From Parabacteroides faecis (GTDB lineage Bacteria > Bacteroidota > Bacteroidia > Bacteroidales > Tannerellaceae), in contig NZ_BMPB01000015.1 in the NCBI RefSeq assembly GCF_014647375.1, positions 1-64,000 of the forward strand: DNA of 64,000 nucleotides, written 5' to 3'. The notes beneath the pieces were generated by a model, which did no database searches, had not been told where the DNA came from, and worked only from the letters and a program-made list of their open reading frames with translations. The translations under genes and the position numbers were made by a program. This document shows, piece after piece, positions 1 to 8,442 of this stretch (position 1 is the first letter of the stretch; each line of letters starts with the position of its first letter).

Positions 1-25
1 TTAGTAAGCGAGAGCTGAAAGGTAG

Positions 26-60
26 AAGGAGTTCATTCGAAAGAGTGGACTCCTTTTTTG
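26..60 (+). terminator. Rho-independent terminator of an upstream gene
   Basis: A 10-bp stem with one G-U pair (arms 26-35 and 46-55) is followed by a T run. It probably ends a plus-strand gene that lies mostly outside the window. A frame with a TGA at 16-18 may be the tail of that gene, but too little is present to identify it. Confidence 0.75.
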
Positions 61-95
61 TTTTATTCTTCCCGATAATATTAACCTTCTTCTGA

Positions 96-126
96 TTGCA
101 CGAATCAAATAAGATATTTATCTTCG
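96..126 (+). promoter_or_regulatory. Possible Bacteroides-type promoter for the sulfatase
   Basis: TTG at 96-98 is followed after 20 bases by TATCTTCG at 119-126. This is one mismatch from the Bacteroides -7 consensus TAnnTTTG, at the usual spacing. It lies about 35 bases before the sulfatase ATG. Confidence 0.35.
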
Positions 127-159
127 CTATCTGAATCAGTATTCATAGAAAAACATATA

Positions 160-1719
160 ATGAAAAGAAGAGCCTTTCTTAAATCGTCACTATTAGCAGG
201 TGCAGGAGTCGGATTTAATCATTCCGCTCAATCTGCTGCTTCTTCCTTAAATGAACAAAACAAAGAACAAAAGGAAATGAAAAAGAAACCCCATGTCATT
301 TTTATTATGACCGACCAGCATCGTGGAGATGCATTGGGGTGTATGGGGAATAAAGCTGTGATTTCTCCTAATCTGGATAAATTGGCAGCAGAAGGAACTT
401 TGTTTGTAAACGGTTATTCATCAGCTCCCAGTAGTACGCCCGGACGTGCCGGTCTGTTGACTGGTTTGTCTCCCTGGCATCATGGTATGTTAGGCTATGG
501 CAGAATGGCGGAACAGTATAAATATGAAATGCCTCAGATGTTGCGTAATCTGGGTTATTTTACATTTGGCGTTGGAAAGATGCATTGGTTCCCACAGAAG
601 GCTCTTCATGGTTTCCATGCCACTTTAATCGACGAAAGCGGTAGAGTTGAATCAAAAGACTTTATCAGCGATTATCGCGAATGGTTCCAGTTGAATGCTC
701 CGGGGAAGAATCCGGACTTGACAGGCATTGGTTGGAATGATCACGGCGCCGGTATTTATAAACTGGAAGAACATTTGCATCCGACTACCTGGACCGGACA
801 GACAGCCTGTGAACTTATCCGTAATTATGATAATGATAAGCCTTTATTCCTGAAAGTATCTTTTGCTCGCCCTCATAGTCCTTATGACCCACCGAAGCGT
901 TATTTGGATATGTATAAGAATACAGAAATACCCAAACCGTTTATAGGTGACTGGTGTGGCCGGTATGCAGAACGTCTCGATCCGGAGAAGGTTGCATCCG
1001 ATGCTCCTTTTGGTAATTTTGGAGACGAATATGCCGTTAATTCAAGAAGGCATTATTATGCAAATATTACTTTCATCGACGATCAGATAGGACAGATTAT
1101 CGCTGCATTGAAAGAGAAAGGTATGTATGATGATGCTGTAATTTGCTTTACAGCTGATCATGGAGACATGCTGGGGGATCATTATCATTGGAGAAAAACT
1201 TATCCGTATGAAGGTTCGGCTCATATTCCGTATATTGTAAAATGGCCATCGTATGTTGATAAAATTGTTCCGGCTGGAACGAAGATCGAGCAACCCGTTG
1301 AACTTCGTGATTTCCTGCCTACCTTTATTGATCTGGCAGGCGGTGCAGTTCCTCCCGATATGGACGGAAGCTCGTTGCTGAAGCTGGTACAGGGGCGTGG
1401 AAATGAATGGCGTAAATATATCGACATGGAACATGCCACCTGTTACAGTGCAGATAATTATTGGTGTGCTTTGACGGATGGTAAACTGAAATATGTATGG
1501 AATCTCCATAATGGAAAAGAACAGTTGTTCGACCTGGCAAAAGATCCGGGTGAACTGGTTGATTGTTCTTCAAAACCCAAGTATGGTAAACAACTGAAAG
1601 AACTCCGTGAAGAGATGGTTAAACATCTTTCCGAACGAGGAGAAGCTTTTGTGAAAGATGGTAAATTGATGACATTGGAAAAGACAATGCTGTATAGTCC
1701 GAATTTCCCTCAAAAATAA
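160..1719 (+). CDS. Serine-type sulfatase (arylsulfatase family, exported)
   Basis: Predicted sulfate-ester hydrolase of the alkaline-phosphatase-like superfamily, 519 residues. The N-terminus carries a twin-arginine-like signal (RRAFLK, then a small hydrophobic stretch), pointing to export. The metal-binding start TDQHRGD is near residue 51, and the maturation motif S-T-P-G-R is at residues 92-96, with Ser92 the expected formylglycine precursor. A second metal motif, ADHGD, is near 332-336. A Ser rather than Cys at the motif means activation would need an anaerobic sulfatase-maturing radical SAM enzyme, which is not encoded here. The esterase-like gene follows after 33 bases, so the pair probably removes sulfate and acyl groups from a host or dietary glycan. 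The exact substrate cannot be read from the sequence. Confidence 0.93.
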   Translation: MKRRAFLKSSLLAGAGVGFNHSAQSAASSLNEQNKEQKEMKKKPHVIFIMTDQHRGDALGCMGNKAVISPNLDKLAAEGTLFVNGYSSAPSSTPGRAGLLTGLSPWHHGMLGYGRMAEQYKYEMPQMLRNLGYFTFGVGKMHWFPQKALHGFHATLIDESGRVESKDFISDYREWFQLNAPGKNPDLTGIGWNDHGAGIYKLEEHLHPTTWTGQTACELIRNYDNDKPLFLKVSFARPHSPYDPPKRYLDMYKNTEIPKPFIGDWCGRYAERLDPEKVASDAPFGNFGDEYAVNSRRHYYANITFIDDQIGQIIAALKEKGMYDDAVICFTADHGDMLGDHYHWRKTYPYEGSAHIPYIVKWPSYVDKIVPAGTKIEQPVELRDFLPTFIDLAGGAVPPDMDGSSLLKLVQGRGNEWRKYIDMEHATCYSADNYWCALTDGKLKYVWNLHNGKEQLFDLAKDPGELVDCSSKPKYGKQLKELREEMVKHLSERGEAFVKDGKLMTLEKTMLYSPNFPQK

Positions 1720-1752
1720 TGGTTCTTATAAATTCTTTAAACAGTGTAGTGT

Positions 1753-2634
1753 ATGATCAGAAAATGTATGCTCCTGCTTGTTGGGGCAAGTTGTTTAATA
1801 GGTTCAGCTATGGCACAAGATAACCCGATCCTGTTGTTCCCGAAGGGGGCACCGGGTGAGACAACCAAGCTGATAGAAAAGGCTGATACCGACGGAGGTA
1901 AAACCGGTGGTGAAACAGTCTTGCGGGTTACCAATGTGAGTGAACCGACGATTACGGTTTATCCGGCTCCCGATGAAGTGGCAACGGGCGCGGCAATGGT
2001 TGTGTGCCCTGGTGGCGGCTACAATATTCTGGCTTACGACCTGGAAGGAGATGAAGTTTGTGAATGGTTGAATAATCTGGGGATAACAGCTGTACTGGTC
2101 AAATATCGTGTTCCTCGCCGGGAAGGCCGTGAGAAACATGAAGCACCATTGCAGGATCTGCAGCGTGCAATCGGTTATGTCAGAGCGCATGCAGAAGAGA
2201 TGAATGTCGATCCGCAACGTATCGGTGTAATGGGATTTTCAGCAGGGGGGCATCTTTCTGCTATGGTTAGCAATAGCTTTGATAAGCGGACCTATCCGGC
2301 AGTCGATGCAGCAGATAAGGTTAGCTGTCGTCCGGACTTCTGTCTGTTGGTCTATCCGGCTTATCTGGACGGTGAAAACTTCGGGTTAGCACCGGAGATT
2401 AAAGTGACATCGGCTACACCACCGACTATGTTGATTCAGACGGAAGATGATAAATCTTATATTAACAGTAGCCTTTTCTATTATTATGCCTTGAAAGAGG
2501 CAGGTGTTCCTGTCTGGATGCACTTGTATAGCAAAGGCGGACATGGTTACGGTTTGAGGGACACGGGGGCGGCTGTCAATGAATGGCCTGACAGGGCTGA
2601 AGACTGGTTCCGTGAAATAGGGGTAATAGAATAA
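1753..2634 (+). CDS. Exported alpha/beta hydrolase, carbohydrate-esterase-like
   Basis: A 293-residue alpha/beta-hydrolase fold protein with a cleavable signal peptide (cleavage likely after AMA near residue 21). The oxyanion-hole region GGGY is near 87-90. The nucleophile elbow G-F-S-A-G is at 161-165 (Ser163), the acid is Asp232 or Asp233, and the likely catalytic His is H264 in GGHGYG. The arrangement resembles acetyl-xylan-esterase and lipase-like enzymes common in polysaccharide loci. It sits directly downstream of the sulfatase and is probably co-transcribed. Deacylation of a glycan is inferred; a peptidase or general esterase role is possible. Confidence 0.85.
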   Translation: MIRKCMLLLVGASCLIGSAMAQDNPILLFPKGAPGETTKLIEKADTDGGKTGGETVLRVTNVSEPTITVYPAPDEVATGAAMVVCPGGGYNILAYDLEGDEVCEWLNNLGITAVLVKYRVPRREGREKHEAPLQDLQRAIGYVRAHAEEMNVDPQRIGVMGFSAGGHLSAMVSNSFDKRTYPAVDAADKVSCRPDFCLLVYPAYLDGENFGLAPEIKVTSATPPTMLIQTEDDKSYINSSLFYYYALKEAGVPVWMHLYSKGGHGYGLRDTGAAVNEWPDRAEDWFREIGVIE

Positions 2635-2672
2635 AAAAACTAAATAGAGTACAGAGATATGGAGATTCTTCG

Positions 2673-2680
2673 TATCTTTG
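2673..2680 (+). promoter_or_regulatory. -7 box of the ssrA promoter
   Basis: TATCTTTG matches the Bacteroides -7 consensus TAnnTTTG exactly. It ends 14 bases before the mature tmRNA 5' end. No clear -33 TTTG is visible. Confidence 0.6.
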
Positions 2681-2694
2681 TACTCACAAATCAT

Positions 2695-3092
2695 GGGGCT
2701 GACCGGTTTAGACAGCGGGCAGAAGTGGTTTGTAAGCATGTAGTGCGTGGTTGGCTTGCACTTAAATCTCAGACAACGAACAATTAACTGGCGAAAACAA
2801 TTACGCTCTCGCTGCTTAATCGAAGTATAGTAGATTCAAGCTTAATCCCTGCAAAAGTTGTGGGGACGTGACATCACCCGGATGCTGTTGCTCCGAAGCG
2901 TTCCGATCAGGTGGTGCAGCAATATCGGAGATAGTCTGAAATGAGCCTCGGGTTTCGGACGAAAATTTAGAGGATAAGGATTAAGTGGGTGGCTTCGGTC
3001 TTGCTTGATCCCGACAATCGAAGGCGAAGATAAACATGTAGAAAGCAGATTAGTTCCTCGTTTGGACGAGAGTTCGAATCTCTCCAGCTCCA
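2695..3092 (+). ncRNA. ssrA: Transfer-messenger RNA (tmRNA)
   Basis: tmRNA rescues stalled ribosomes and tags their products for proteolysis. The 5' GGGGCTG pairs with the 3' CAGCTCC to form the acceptor stem, with A3092 as discriminator. CCA is not encoded and must be added afterwards. The T-arm GTTCGAATC lies near the 3' end. The tag frame at 2790-2819 encodes GENNYALAA then TAA, starting at a GGC resume codon. The -7 box is 14 bases upstream and a strong hairpin follows. The whole one-piece molecule is present and looks intact. Confidence 0.97.
2790..2819 (+). other. tmRNA tag-peptide reading frame (GENNYALAA)
   Basis: Ten codons including TAA inside ssrA. The hydrophobic C-terminal end ALAA is the usual degron for ClpXP-type proteases. 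Confidence 0.93.
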
Positions 3093-3093
3093 C

Positions 3094-3133
3094 AAAAAAA
3101 GGCTAATAATCATTGATTATTAGCCTTTTTTTG
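3094..3133. terminator. Bidirectional terminator between ssrA and the M23 peptidase
   Basis: A 12-bp perfect stem (3101-3112 with 3114-3125) is flanked by an A run on the left and a T run on the right. It can therefore end transcription of ssrA and of the convergent peptidase gene. Confidence 0.9.
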
Positions 3134-3150
3134 TTTCTTGATTGACTGAA

Positions 3151-3999
3151 TTATAAGTTTATTTTCTTGTTTTTATCAGAAACCGGAATGCCTACATAAG
3201 AATATTGGTATTCACCGGCACGCTGGTGCGGTAATATATCGACCGCTTTAACAGCGATGTTTCTTCCGGTCTTGGTTGCAACCAGGCAAGTGGTATGTAA
3301 TTTACGTTTTTCCAGATCGAAAACTTTATTGGGATCGAAATGTTGTCCGTTGATACGTACTTCAAAATGTAGATGTTCTGTAGTCGCTCTTCCGGTCCGG
3401 CCTGTTAATCCCACCGGATCACCTGCTTTTACACGTTCACCTACTTTTACAAGATTCTTGGAATTGTGGCTGTAAACAGTTTCCAATCCGTTATAATGAC
3501 GGATGACAACTACATTACCATAAGCAGCATAAGGTTTTGCCATACGGACAATGCCGTCAAATGCTGCAACTATCGTATCGTTAGCGCATGTTTTCAGATC
3601 AACACCCGAATGATGTCTTCTGCGTCCGGCGTAAGGAGATATGACTTTTGCTCCGGGTAAAGGGAAAGCATAATCTTCTTCAGTGATAAGAGCCAGATCA
3701 ATAACCAGTGAGTTATCATTGGCAAGTAACTTGGGATCGGGGACTGCTATATCTGCTTTTTCGCGGAGAGAGAAATCTTCTGTAATATCTTTGCGTGCAT
3801 ATTCTGTTTTTCCTAATTCCGGTGCAGGAGGAAGAAATATATAATCGACTTTGGGAAGTGGAACTTCGCTTGCCGGAGGAGCGATTGCAACTTCCTGAGC
3901 AGTTACTGGTAGTGGTGATTGCACTGATAGTACCGATGAACAGGTGCTTAGTGTTATGAGTGTAATAAATGATAATATGTAACTATAGATCTTAGGCAT
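3151..3999 (-). CDS. M23-family metallopeptidase lipoprotein (LytM-type)
   Basis: Predicted zinc endopeptidase or amidase acting on peptidoglycan cross-links, 282 residues. A hydrophobic N-terminus ends in LSTC (Cys20), so it is probably a lipoprotein. A proline-rich spacer leads to the M23 domain (about residues 111-225). All zinc/catalytic positions are visible: H130-x3-D134, H178 in YSHN, and H209-x-H211. This differs from many M23-like scaffold proteins that have lost catalytic residues. CAAAAATA at 4024-4031 reads as a -7 box on the minus strand. It is monocistronic between ssrA and the uxu operon. Confidence 0.9.
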   Translation of the reverse strand: MPKIYSYILSFITLITLSTCSSVLSVQSPLPVTAQEVAIAPPASEVPLPKVDYIFLPPAPELGKTEYARKDITEDFSLREKADIAVPDPKLLANDNSLVIDLALITEEDYAFPLPGAKVISPYAGRRRHHSGVDLKTCANDTIVAAFDGIVRMAKPYAAYGNVVVIRHYNGLETVYSHNSKNLVKVGERVKAGDPVGLTGRTGRATTEHLHFEVRINGQHFDPNKVFDLEKRKLHTTCLVATKTGRNIAVKAVDILPHQRAGEYQYSYVGIPVSDKNKKINL

Positions 4000-4140
4000 T
4001 ATGAAAATAATTTTTTAGCTGGACAAAAATAGAAAAAACAATCCAGTCTAAAGTTCTAATCAGGAATACTTTATAGTTCTTTTTCATTTATTTATGCTTT
4101 TCAATGGTCGGGGTAGTGGAATTGACAAGTGATAAAACAG

Positions 4141-4174
4141 AAAAAGGCGCCAATCGGAATTGGACACCTTTTTC
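4141..4174 (-). terminator. Terminator of the uxu operon
   Basis: An imperfect hairpin has A/T runs at both ends (AAAAAGG ... CCTTTTT). It lies 37 bases downstream of the mannonate dehydratase stop codon on the minus strand. Confidence 0.6.
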
Positions 4175-4210
4175 TATATAAATCAATAAGAAATGAAATA
4201 TTTATCTCTG

Positions 4211-5386
4211 TTATTTCTTAAAAAGAGATTTAGCTATACCCATCTCCAAGCCGCGAAGTTCAGCTAAACCTCGCAGACGGCCGATGCAGGAATAACCGGG
4301 ATTTGTTTTCTTTTTCAGGTCGTCGATCATCTGGTGGCCATGATCCGGACGCATAGCGATCGAACAACCGCGTTTTTGTTGCAATTCAAGCAGCGCTTTC
4401 ATTACGCCATACATATCTACATCGCCTTCCAGGTGATTTGCTTCGTAGAAGTTTCCTTCAGCATCACGTTGTGTACTGCGGAAGTGGACGAAATCGATAC
4501 GGTCGCCATAGCGTTCCATGATACCAGCCAGATCGTTGTCGCTGCGGACACCGAATGAACCGGTACATAGGCACAAGCCATTGCTTTTGTTAGGTACTGC
4601 TTCTATCAGTTTTTTGAAATCATCTTCCGTACTCAGGATACGCGGTAAACCGAGAATAGAGTAGGGAGGATCATCCGGATGGATAACCAGTTTGACACCG
4701 GCTTCGTCGGCTACCGGAGCGATTTCTTTCAGGAAATAGATAAGGTTGGCACGCAGTTTTTCTGCATCGATATCTTTATAGCGGTCTAATGCTTCCTGGA
4801 ATTGTTCGACAGTGAAACTTTCTTCAGATCCGGGCAGACCGGCAATCATATTGCGGGTAAGCAACAGGCGATCGTCTTCCGTCATTATATCGAAGCGGGC
4901 TTTTGCTTTCGCTTTTTCTTCTGCCGAATAGTCGTTTTCAGCTCCCGGACGTTTCAGGATGAAAAGGTCGAATGCTATGAAAGCGGCACGTTCGAAACGA
5001 AGTGCTTTGGATCCGTCCGGCATTGTATAAGCCAGGTCGGTACGTGTCCAGTCGAGTACAGGCATAAAGTTGTATGTAACAACATTGATTCCACATTTAC
5101 CCAGGTTACGTAGGCTTTCTTTGTAATTATCGATATATTTTTGAAAATCTCCGGTTTGTGTTTTAATATGTTCATGTACAGGGACACTCTCTACAACAGA
5201 CCATCTTAGACCGACTTCTTCGATCATTTCTTTCCGTTTCATGATCTCTTCCACTGTCCATACTTCCCCGTTGGGGATGTGATGCAGGGCATTTACGATA
5301 CCGGTAGCTCCGGCCTGTTTGATATCCCAGAGGCTGACGGGATCATTCGGCCCGTACCAACGCCACGTTTGTTCGCATAAATACAT
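4211..5386 (-). CDS. uxuA: Mannonate dehydratase
   Basis: Dehydrates D-mannonate to 2-keto-3-deoxy-D-gluconate in hexuronate catabolism, in the cytoplasm. The 391 residues match the usual family length (about 390-400). Recognised family features are the [20 protein letters not shown] start, the HHIPNGE segment and the HPDDPP segment near the metal site, plus a C-terminal MRPDHGH. It is second in a two-gene operon, 23 bases after the SDR gene, which would supply mannonate from fructuronate. Expression is probably controlled by the adjacent LacI-type repressor. Confidence 0.95.
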   Translation of the reverse strand: MYLCEQTWRWYGPNDPVSLWDIKQAGATGIVNALHHIPNGEVWTVEEIMKRKEMIEEVGLRWSVVESVPVHEHIKTQTGDFQKYIDNYKESLRNLGKCGINVVTYNFMPVLDWTRTDLAYTMPDGSKALRFERAAFIAFDLFILKRPGAENDYSAEEKAKAKARFDIMTEDDRLLLTRNMIAGLPGSEESFTVEQFQEALDRYKDIDAEKLRANLIYFLKEIAPVADEAGVKLVIHPDDPPYSILGLPRILSTEDDFKKLIEAVPNKSNGLCLCTGSFGVRSDNDLAGIMERYGDRIDFVHFRSTQRDAEGNFYEANHLEGDVDMYGVMKALLELQQKRGCSIAMRPDHGHQMIDDLKKKTNPGYSCIGRLRGLAELRGLEMGIAKSLFKK

Positions 5387-5409
5387 AAGTGTATCGTGTT
5401 TATGAATTA

Positions 5410-6222
5410 TTAGATAGAGAATGCATCGAAACCGCCATCCACAATAGCAATTGTTCCGGTTACGAATTTAGATGCGTCACTGATTAAATACTGGATCGTA
5501 CCGAACAATTCATCCGGTGTACCCAGACGTCTGAACGGTGTATGGGCGATAACTGATTTAGCACGTTCCGTATAAGAACCGTCCGGGTTGGTCATCAGTG
5601 TTCTGTTTTGTTCCGTCAGGAAAAATCCCGGAGCGATCGCATTTACACGCAAACCTTCACCGAATTTAATAGCCAATTCACCAGCCATGTATTTGGTCAG
5701 GTTAGAGATAGCAGCTTTGGCAGCACCATATCCGACAACACGTGTCAGCGGGCGGAGAGCCGATTCGGAAGAGAAGTTCACGATGGCACCTTCTTTTTGT
5801 TGTGCCATTACTTCGGCGAATACCATTGTCGGAAGTACGGTTCCAAACAGGTTCAGGTCTACCACTTTCTTAAAAGCATCGATCTGCAGGTCGAATATAT
5901 TGCTGTCCGGACCGATGGTCGCACCTGCCATATTACCACCTGCTGCATTCAGCAATGCGTCGATCCGGCCATATTTGACAAGGATATCTTTTTTATTCTG
6001 TTCAAGTGTTTCTTTGTTCAAAACATCAGTCAGGAAGAAACAGGCTTCACCACCTTTTGCTTTAATATCGGCAACGATCTTTTCACCGGCTTCTACGGCA
6101 CGGTCAAGGATTACGACTTTAGCACCTTCTTCAGCCAGATGGCCTGCGATTCCGCTACCCAAGATACCGGCTCCACCGGTAATAATGACAACTCTGTCTT
6201 TAATACAAAATAAATTAGCCAT
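5410..6222 (-). CDS. SDR-family oxidoreductase, probable D-mannonate oxidoreductase (fructuronate reductase)
   Basis: A 270-residue short-chain dehydrogenase. The cofactor motif [11 protein letters not shown] is near residue 15, NAAGG near 90-95, the catalytic Ser region NFSSES near 148, and Y-G-A-A-K near 165. It is unrelated in fold to the long-chain E. coli UxuB, but Bacteroidetes often pair an SDR enzyme with uxuA. Its position as first gene before uxuA supports reduction of D-fructuronate to D-mannonate. The exact substrate is inferred from context. Confidence 0.85.
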   Translation of the reverse strand: MANLFCIKDRVVIITGGAGILGSGIAGHLAEEGAKVVILDRAVEAGEKIVADIKAKGGEACFFLTDVLNKETLEQNKKDILVKYGRIDALLNAAGGNMAGATIGPDSNIFDLQIDAFKKVVDLNLFGTVLPTMVFAEVMAQQKEGAIVNFSSESALRPLTRVVGYGAAKAAISNLTKYMAGELAIKFGEGLRVNAIAPGFFLTEQNRTLMTNPDGSYTERAKSVIAHTPFRRLGTPDELFGTIQYLISDASKFVTGTIAIVDGGFDAFSI

Positions 6223-6267
6223 TTTATATATGATTTTTATTGTGATATTTTCATTTTATCGCCAATA

Positions 6268-6320
6268 TGTGCGCGAGCACACATTGAATGCAAATGTATA
6301 GTATTTATTTGTCAAACAAA
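6268..6320 (-). promoter_or_regulatory. Promoter and LacI-type operator of the uxu operon
   Basis: On the minus strand a TTTG (complement of 6317-6320) is followed after 18 bases by TACATTTG (complement of 6291-6298), a good Bacteroides promoter. Just downstream, at 6268-6281, lies TGTGCGCGAGCACA. This is an inverted repeat with 5-bp arms and a central CG, typical of LacI/GalR operators, and the symmetry extends into A/T flanks. The operator would cover the transcription start, so repressor binding should block the SDR-uxuA operon. Confidence 0.7.
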
Positions 6321-6354
6321 AAAAATATCGAAGAAAAATAATTAATTTATGCCT

Positions 6355-7416
6355 TTAAATATAGTTGTTGTAATACTTAATGTTCTCTTTAATAAGTATA
6401 TCAATGGGCATGTAGTTGATTTGTTCGACTTTTTCCTTCAACACCAGATGGCGGAACAATGCACGGACGCAATTGAATCCTTGTACTTCCGGACGCTGTG
6501 CGATCAGGTGAGTGATATATCCGTCGTTCAGATGATTCAGGTTCGAGTCGATCACATCGTAACCGATCAGTTTAAAATGTCTGTCGATATCCTGGTTCCG
6601 GAAATAGTCTCCCAGTACATGTGCCCTGGAATTAAAGATAATACCGGCCTTGATCTCTTCGTGTGTTGCGAAGAAAGAGTCGAGTATCTCTTTATTTTCC
6701 TCCGATTCGTCGGCATGGATATGTACCGGATATATTTTCCCCAGGAAATCATGACCGTACAGATAGTCACGGAAACCTTCTTCGCGTTTCATCACCTGTG
6801 TCGAATGCATGTCTCCTTTACGGATAAAGCGGAAAATGGCAATGTTATCTTCCGGTTGTATCTGTTCGAAAAGCAGTCGTCCGGCAATGTATCCGGAATC
6901 ATAGGAATTGGTTCCGTAATAAGCGATGCAGTTTGTGTTTTCGATAAAGGCATCGATCAGTACGTAGGGTATCTCCAGCTTATCGAGTTGCTGAGTGAGC
7001 TGGATGACACTCTCTTTGAAAAGAGTGGCTATGATCACTCCCTGACAATCGGCCTCTTCGATTTTCGGTATCAGATTGTCGAAACTGCTTTTATCATACT
7101 GGTTGAAGAACATTCGGTCGACCTCGATATTGTAACTGAATAGTTCCTGCTCTGCTTTGTTGATCCCTTCGGACAGTTTGGCCCAGTATTCGCCTTGTGC
7201 AAAAGAAGGTATCAGTGTTATGAACTTATACTTCTTTTTAAGTGCCAGCGAACGGGCTATCAGATTCGGATGATAGTCTATCTCTTTTAAAACTTTTTCA
7301 ACCTTCTTCTGTGCTTCTTCCGATACTTTTCCGCGGTTATGTAATATGCGGTCGACAGTTCCGGTGGATACACCGGATAATTCTGCAATGTCTTTAATTC
7401 TGTAAGTCTTCCCCAT
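6355..7416 (-). CDS. LacI-family transcriptional regulator
   Basis: A 353-residue regulator. The N-terminal LacI helix-turn-helix (IKDIAELSGVSTGTVDRILH, residues about 7-26) is followed by the hinge (YHPNLIARSLALKK). A periplasmic-binding-protein-like sugar-sensing domain of about 290 residues follows. It lies immediately upstream of and co-oriented with the uxu genes, separated by the promoter/operator region. It is the likely repressor of the uxu operon, probably induced by a hexuronate-pathway intermediate. The ligand is inferred. Confidence 0.92.
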   Translation of the reverse strand: MGKTYRIKDIAELSGVSTGTVDRILHNRGKVSEEAQKKVEKVLKEIDYHPNLIARSLALKKKYKFITLIPSFAQGEYWAKLSEGINKAEQELFSYNIEVDRMFFNQYDKSSFDNLIPKIEEADCQGVIIATLFKESVIQLTQQLDKLEIPYVLIDAFIENTNCIAYYGTNSYDSGYIAGRLLFEQIQPEDNIAIFRFIRKGDMHSTQVMKREEGFRDYLYGHDFLGKIYPVHIHADESEENKEILDSFFATHEEIKAGIIFNSRAHVLGDYFRNQDIDRHFKLIGYDVIDSNLNHLNDGYITHLIAQRPEVQGFNCVRALFRHLVLKEKVEQINYMPIDILIKENIKYYNNYI

Positions 7417-7441
7417 AGGGCAATTTTGTTATCATAAGTAA

Positions 7442-7466
7442 CCCGTAGACTTTAGAAATCTACGGG
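7442..7466 (-). terminator. Hairpin between the membrane protein and the LacI regulator
   Basis: An 8-bp perfect stem CCCGTAGA/TCTACGGG with a 9-base loop lies 20 bases after the membrane-protein stop. It has no strong T run on the minus strand, so termination may be weak and allow readthrough into the regulator. Confidence 0.45.
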
Positions 7467-7485
7467 CTGTTTAGTGTTATTCAAT

Positions 7486-8118
7486 TTATAATTCTTCAAT
7501 AATTTGCAAAGGTGCATTAAGTTTACGGAAAACATAGCCATACATTACATAGATAAGAGGCATTGCTACAAAAATTCCTATCCCCAGCACGATAAGTCCC
7601 AGTATAAAAATACCGATCATTGCCAGCATAAGTAAAAACAACGGCATTTCTTGTCCGCGGGTTATTTCCCAGCTGCGTTTCAACGATTCGATGATCCCGG
7701 CATCTTCTTCAACAATGAAAGCTGTAAAGAACTGTAACCGTATGGCCAGGTATATACCCGGGATAACGAACAGGCAGATACCGAACAGGACGATGATCCC
7801 CATAAAAATATTAGCCACGAAATAAGTGATGATTTTACGGGCTTGCTGGCCGTAGGCCGAAAACTGCGGCTCTTCTCCATCCAGAGTCTGGAATATGTTT
7901 TTCATGTATCCCAGAGCAAAGATACATGAGATAATACAACTAATCAGATTGATAACGATTGTACCCACTATGGATTTCTGCATAGGCATAGCAAATGCAC
8001 TTAGAGTGAAAGAAATTATGGTCATACCGATCAATAATCCGGACAAAACCCATATCTGAGCTTTGGTCCGTTGCCATGAAGTGCTACATACTTCCGAAAT
8101 TGAAAACTTTGGTCCCAT
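7486..8118 (-). CDS. Multi-pass inner-membrane protein of unknown function
   Basis: A 210-residue protein with about five or six hydrophobic helices and a short polar loop (SLKRSWEITRGQ, near residue 150). This loop layout recalls small membrane proteins of the DUF975/GPDPase-membrane-domain type. I do not recognise a catalytic motif. It precedes the LacI regulator but there is a hairpin between them, so shared function with the uxu operon is uncertain. Confidence 0.7.
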   Translation of the reverse strand: MGPKFSISEVCSTSWQRTKAQIWVLSGLLIGMTIISFTLSAFAMPMQKSIVGTIVINLISCIISCIFALGYMKNIFQTLDGEEPQFSAYGQQARKIITYFVANIFMGIIVLFGICLFVIPGIYLAIRLQFFTAFIVEEDAGIIESLKRSWEITRGQEMPLFLLMLAMIGIFILGLIVLGIGIFVAMPLIYVMYGYVFRKLNAPLQIIEEL

Positions 8119-8442
8119 CAGCTTATTGATTAATTAAGTTTATAGATAGCTGTAAATTTAAACTAAATTATTGAATAAGCAAACCTCGTTTTAAGAATAT
8201 ATGCAAATTTGGACTAATTTACTTTCGATCCGTCAAAATATTGGCTATCTGTTTGATCTCTACATATAAATAAAGCTATTTTTTAGTATAAAAGAATGTA
8301 TAAACGGGAAAAGTACAATAAAAAGATTTTACATTTGTACGTTTTTTAGGATATGAGTCCCCTGTTGTCGAGCCTGATAATACAAGCCTTCAAATAAAAA
8401 GTATGAAACTATTAATAGGCAGAAATATATTAAATTATAATT
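8119..8442. other. Divergent intergenic region before the efflux operon
   Basis: An AT-rich 324-base spacer between two divergent genes. TACATTTG at 8330-8337 matches the -7 consensus for the plus-strand efflux operon and leaves a leader of about 100 bases. No -33 box, operator palindrome or ORF stands out. Confidence 0.45.

Noticed and set aside
2842-3093. Minus-strand ORF across the 3' part of ssrA
   Set aside because: It is antisense to a clearly structured tmRNA and has no support as a gene.
5588-6301. Plus-strand ORFs of 201 and 237 codons opposite the SDR gene
   Set aside because: They are antisense shadows of the SDR coding sequence, and one runs through the uxu promoter/operator.
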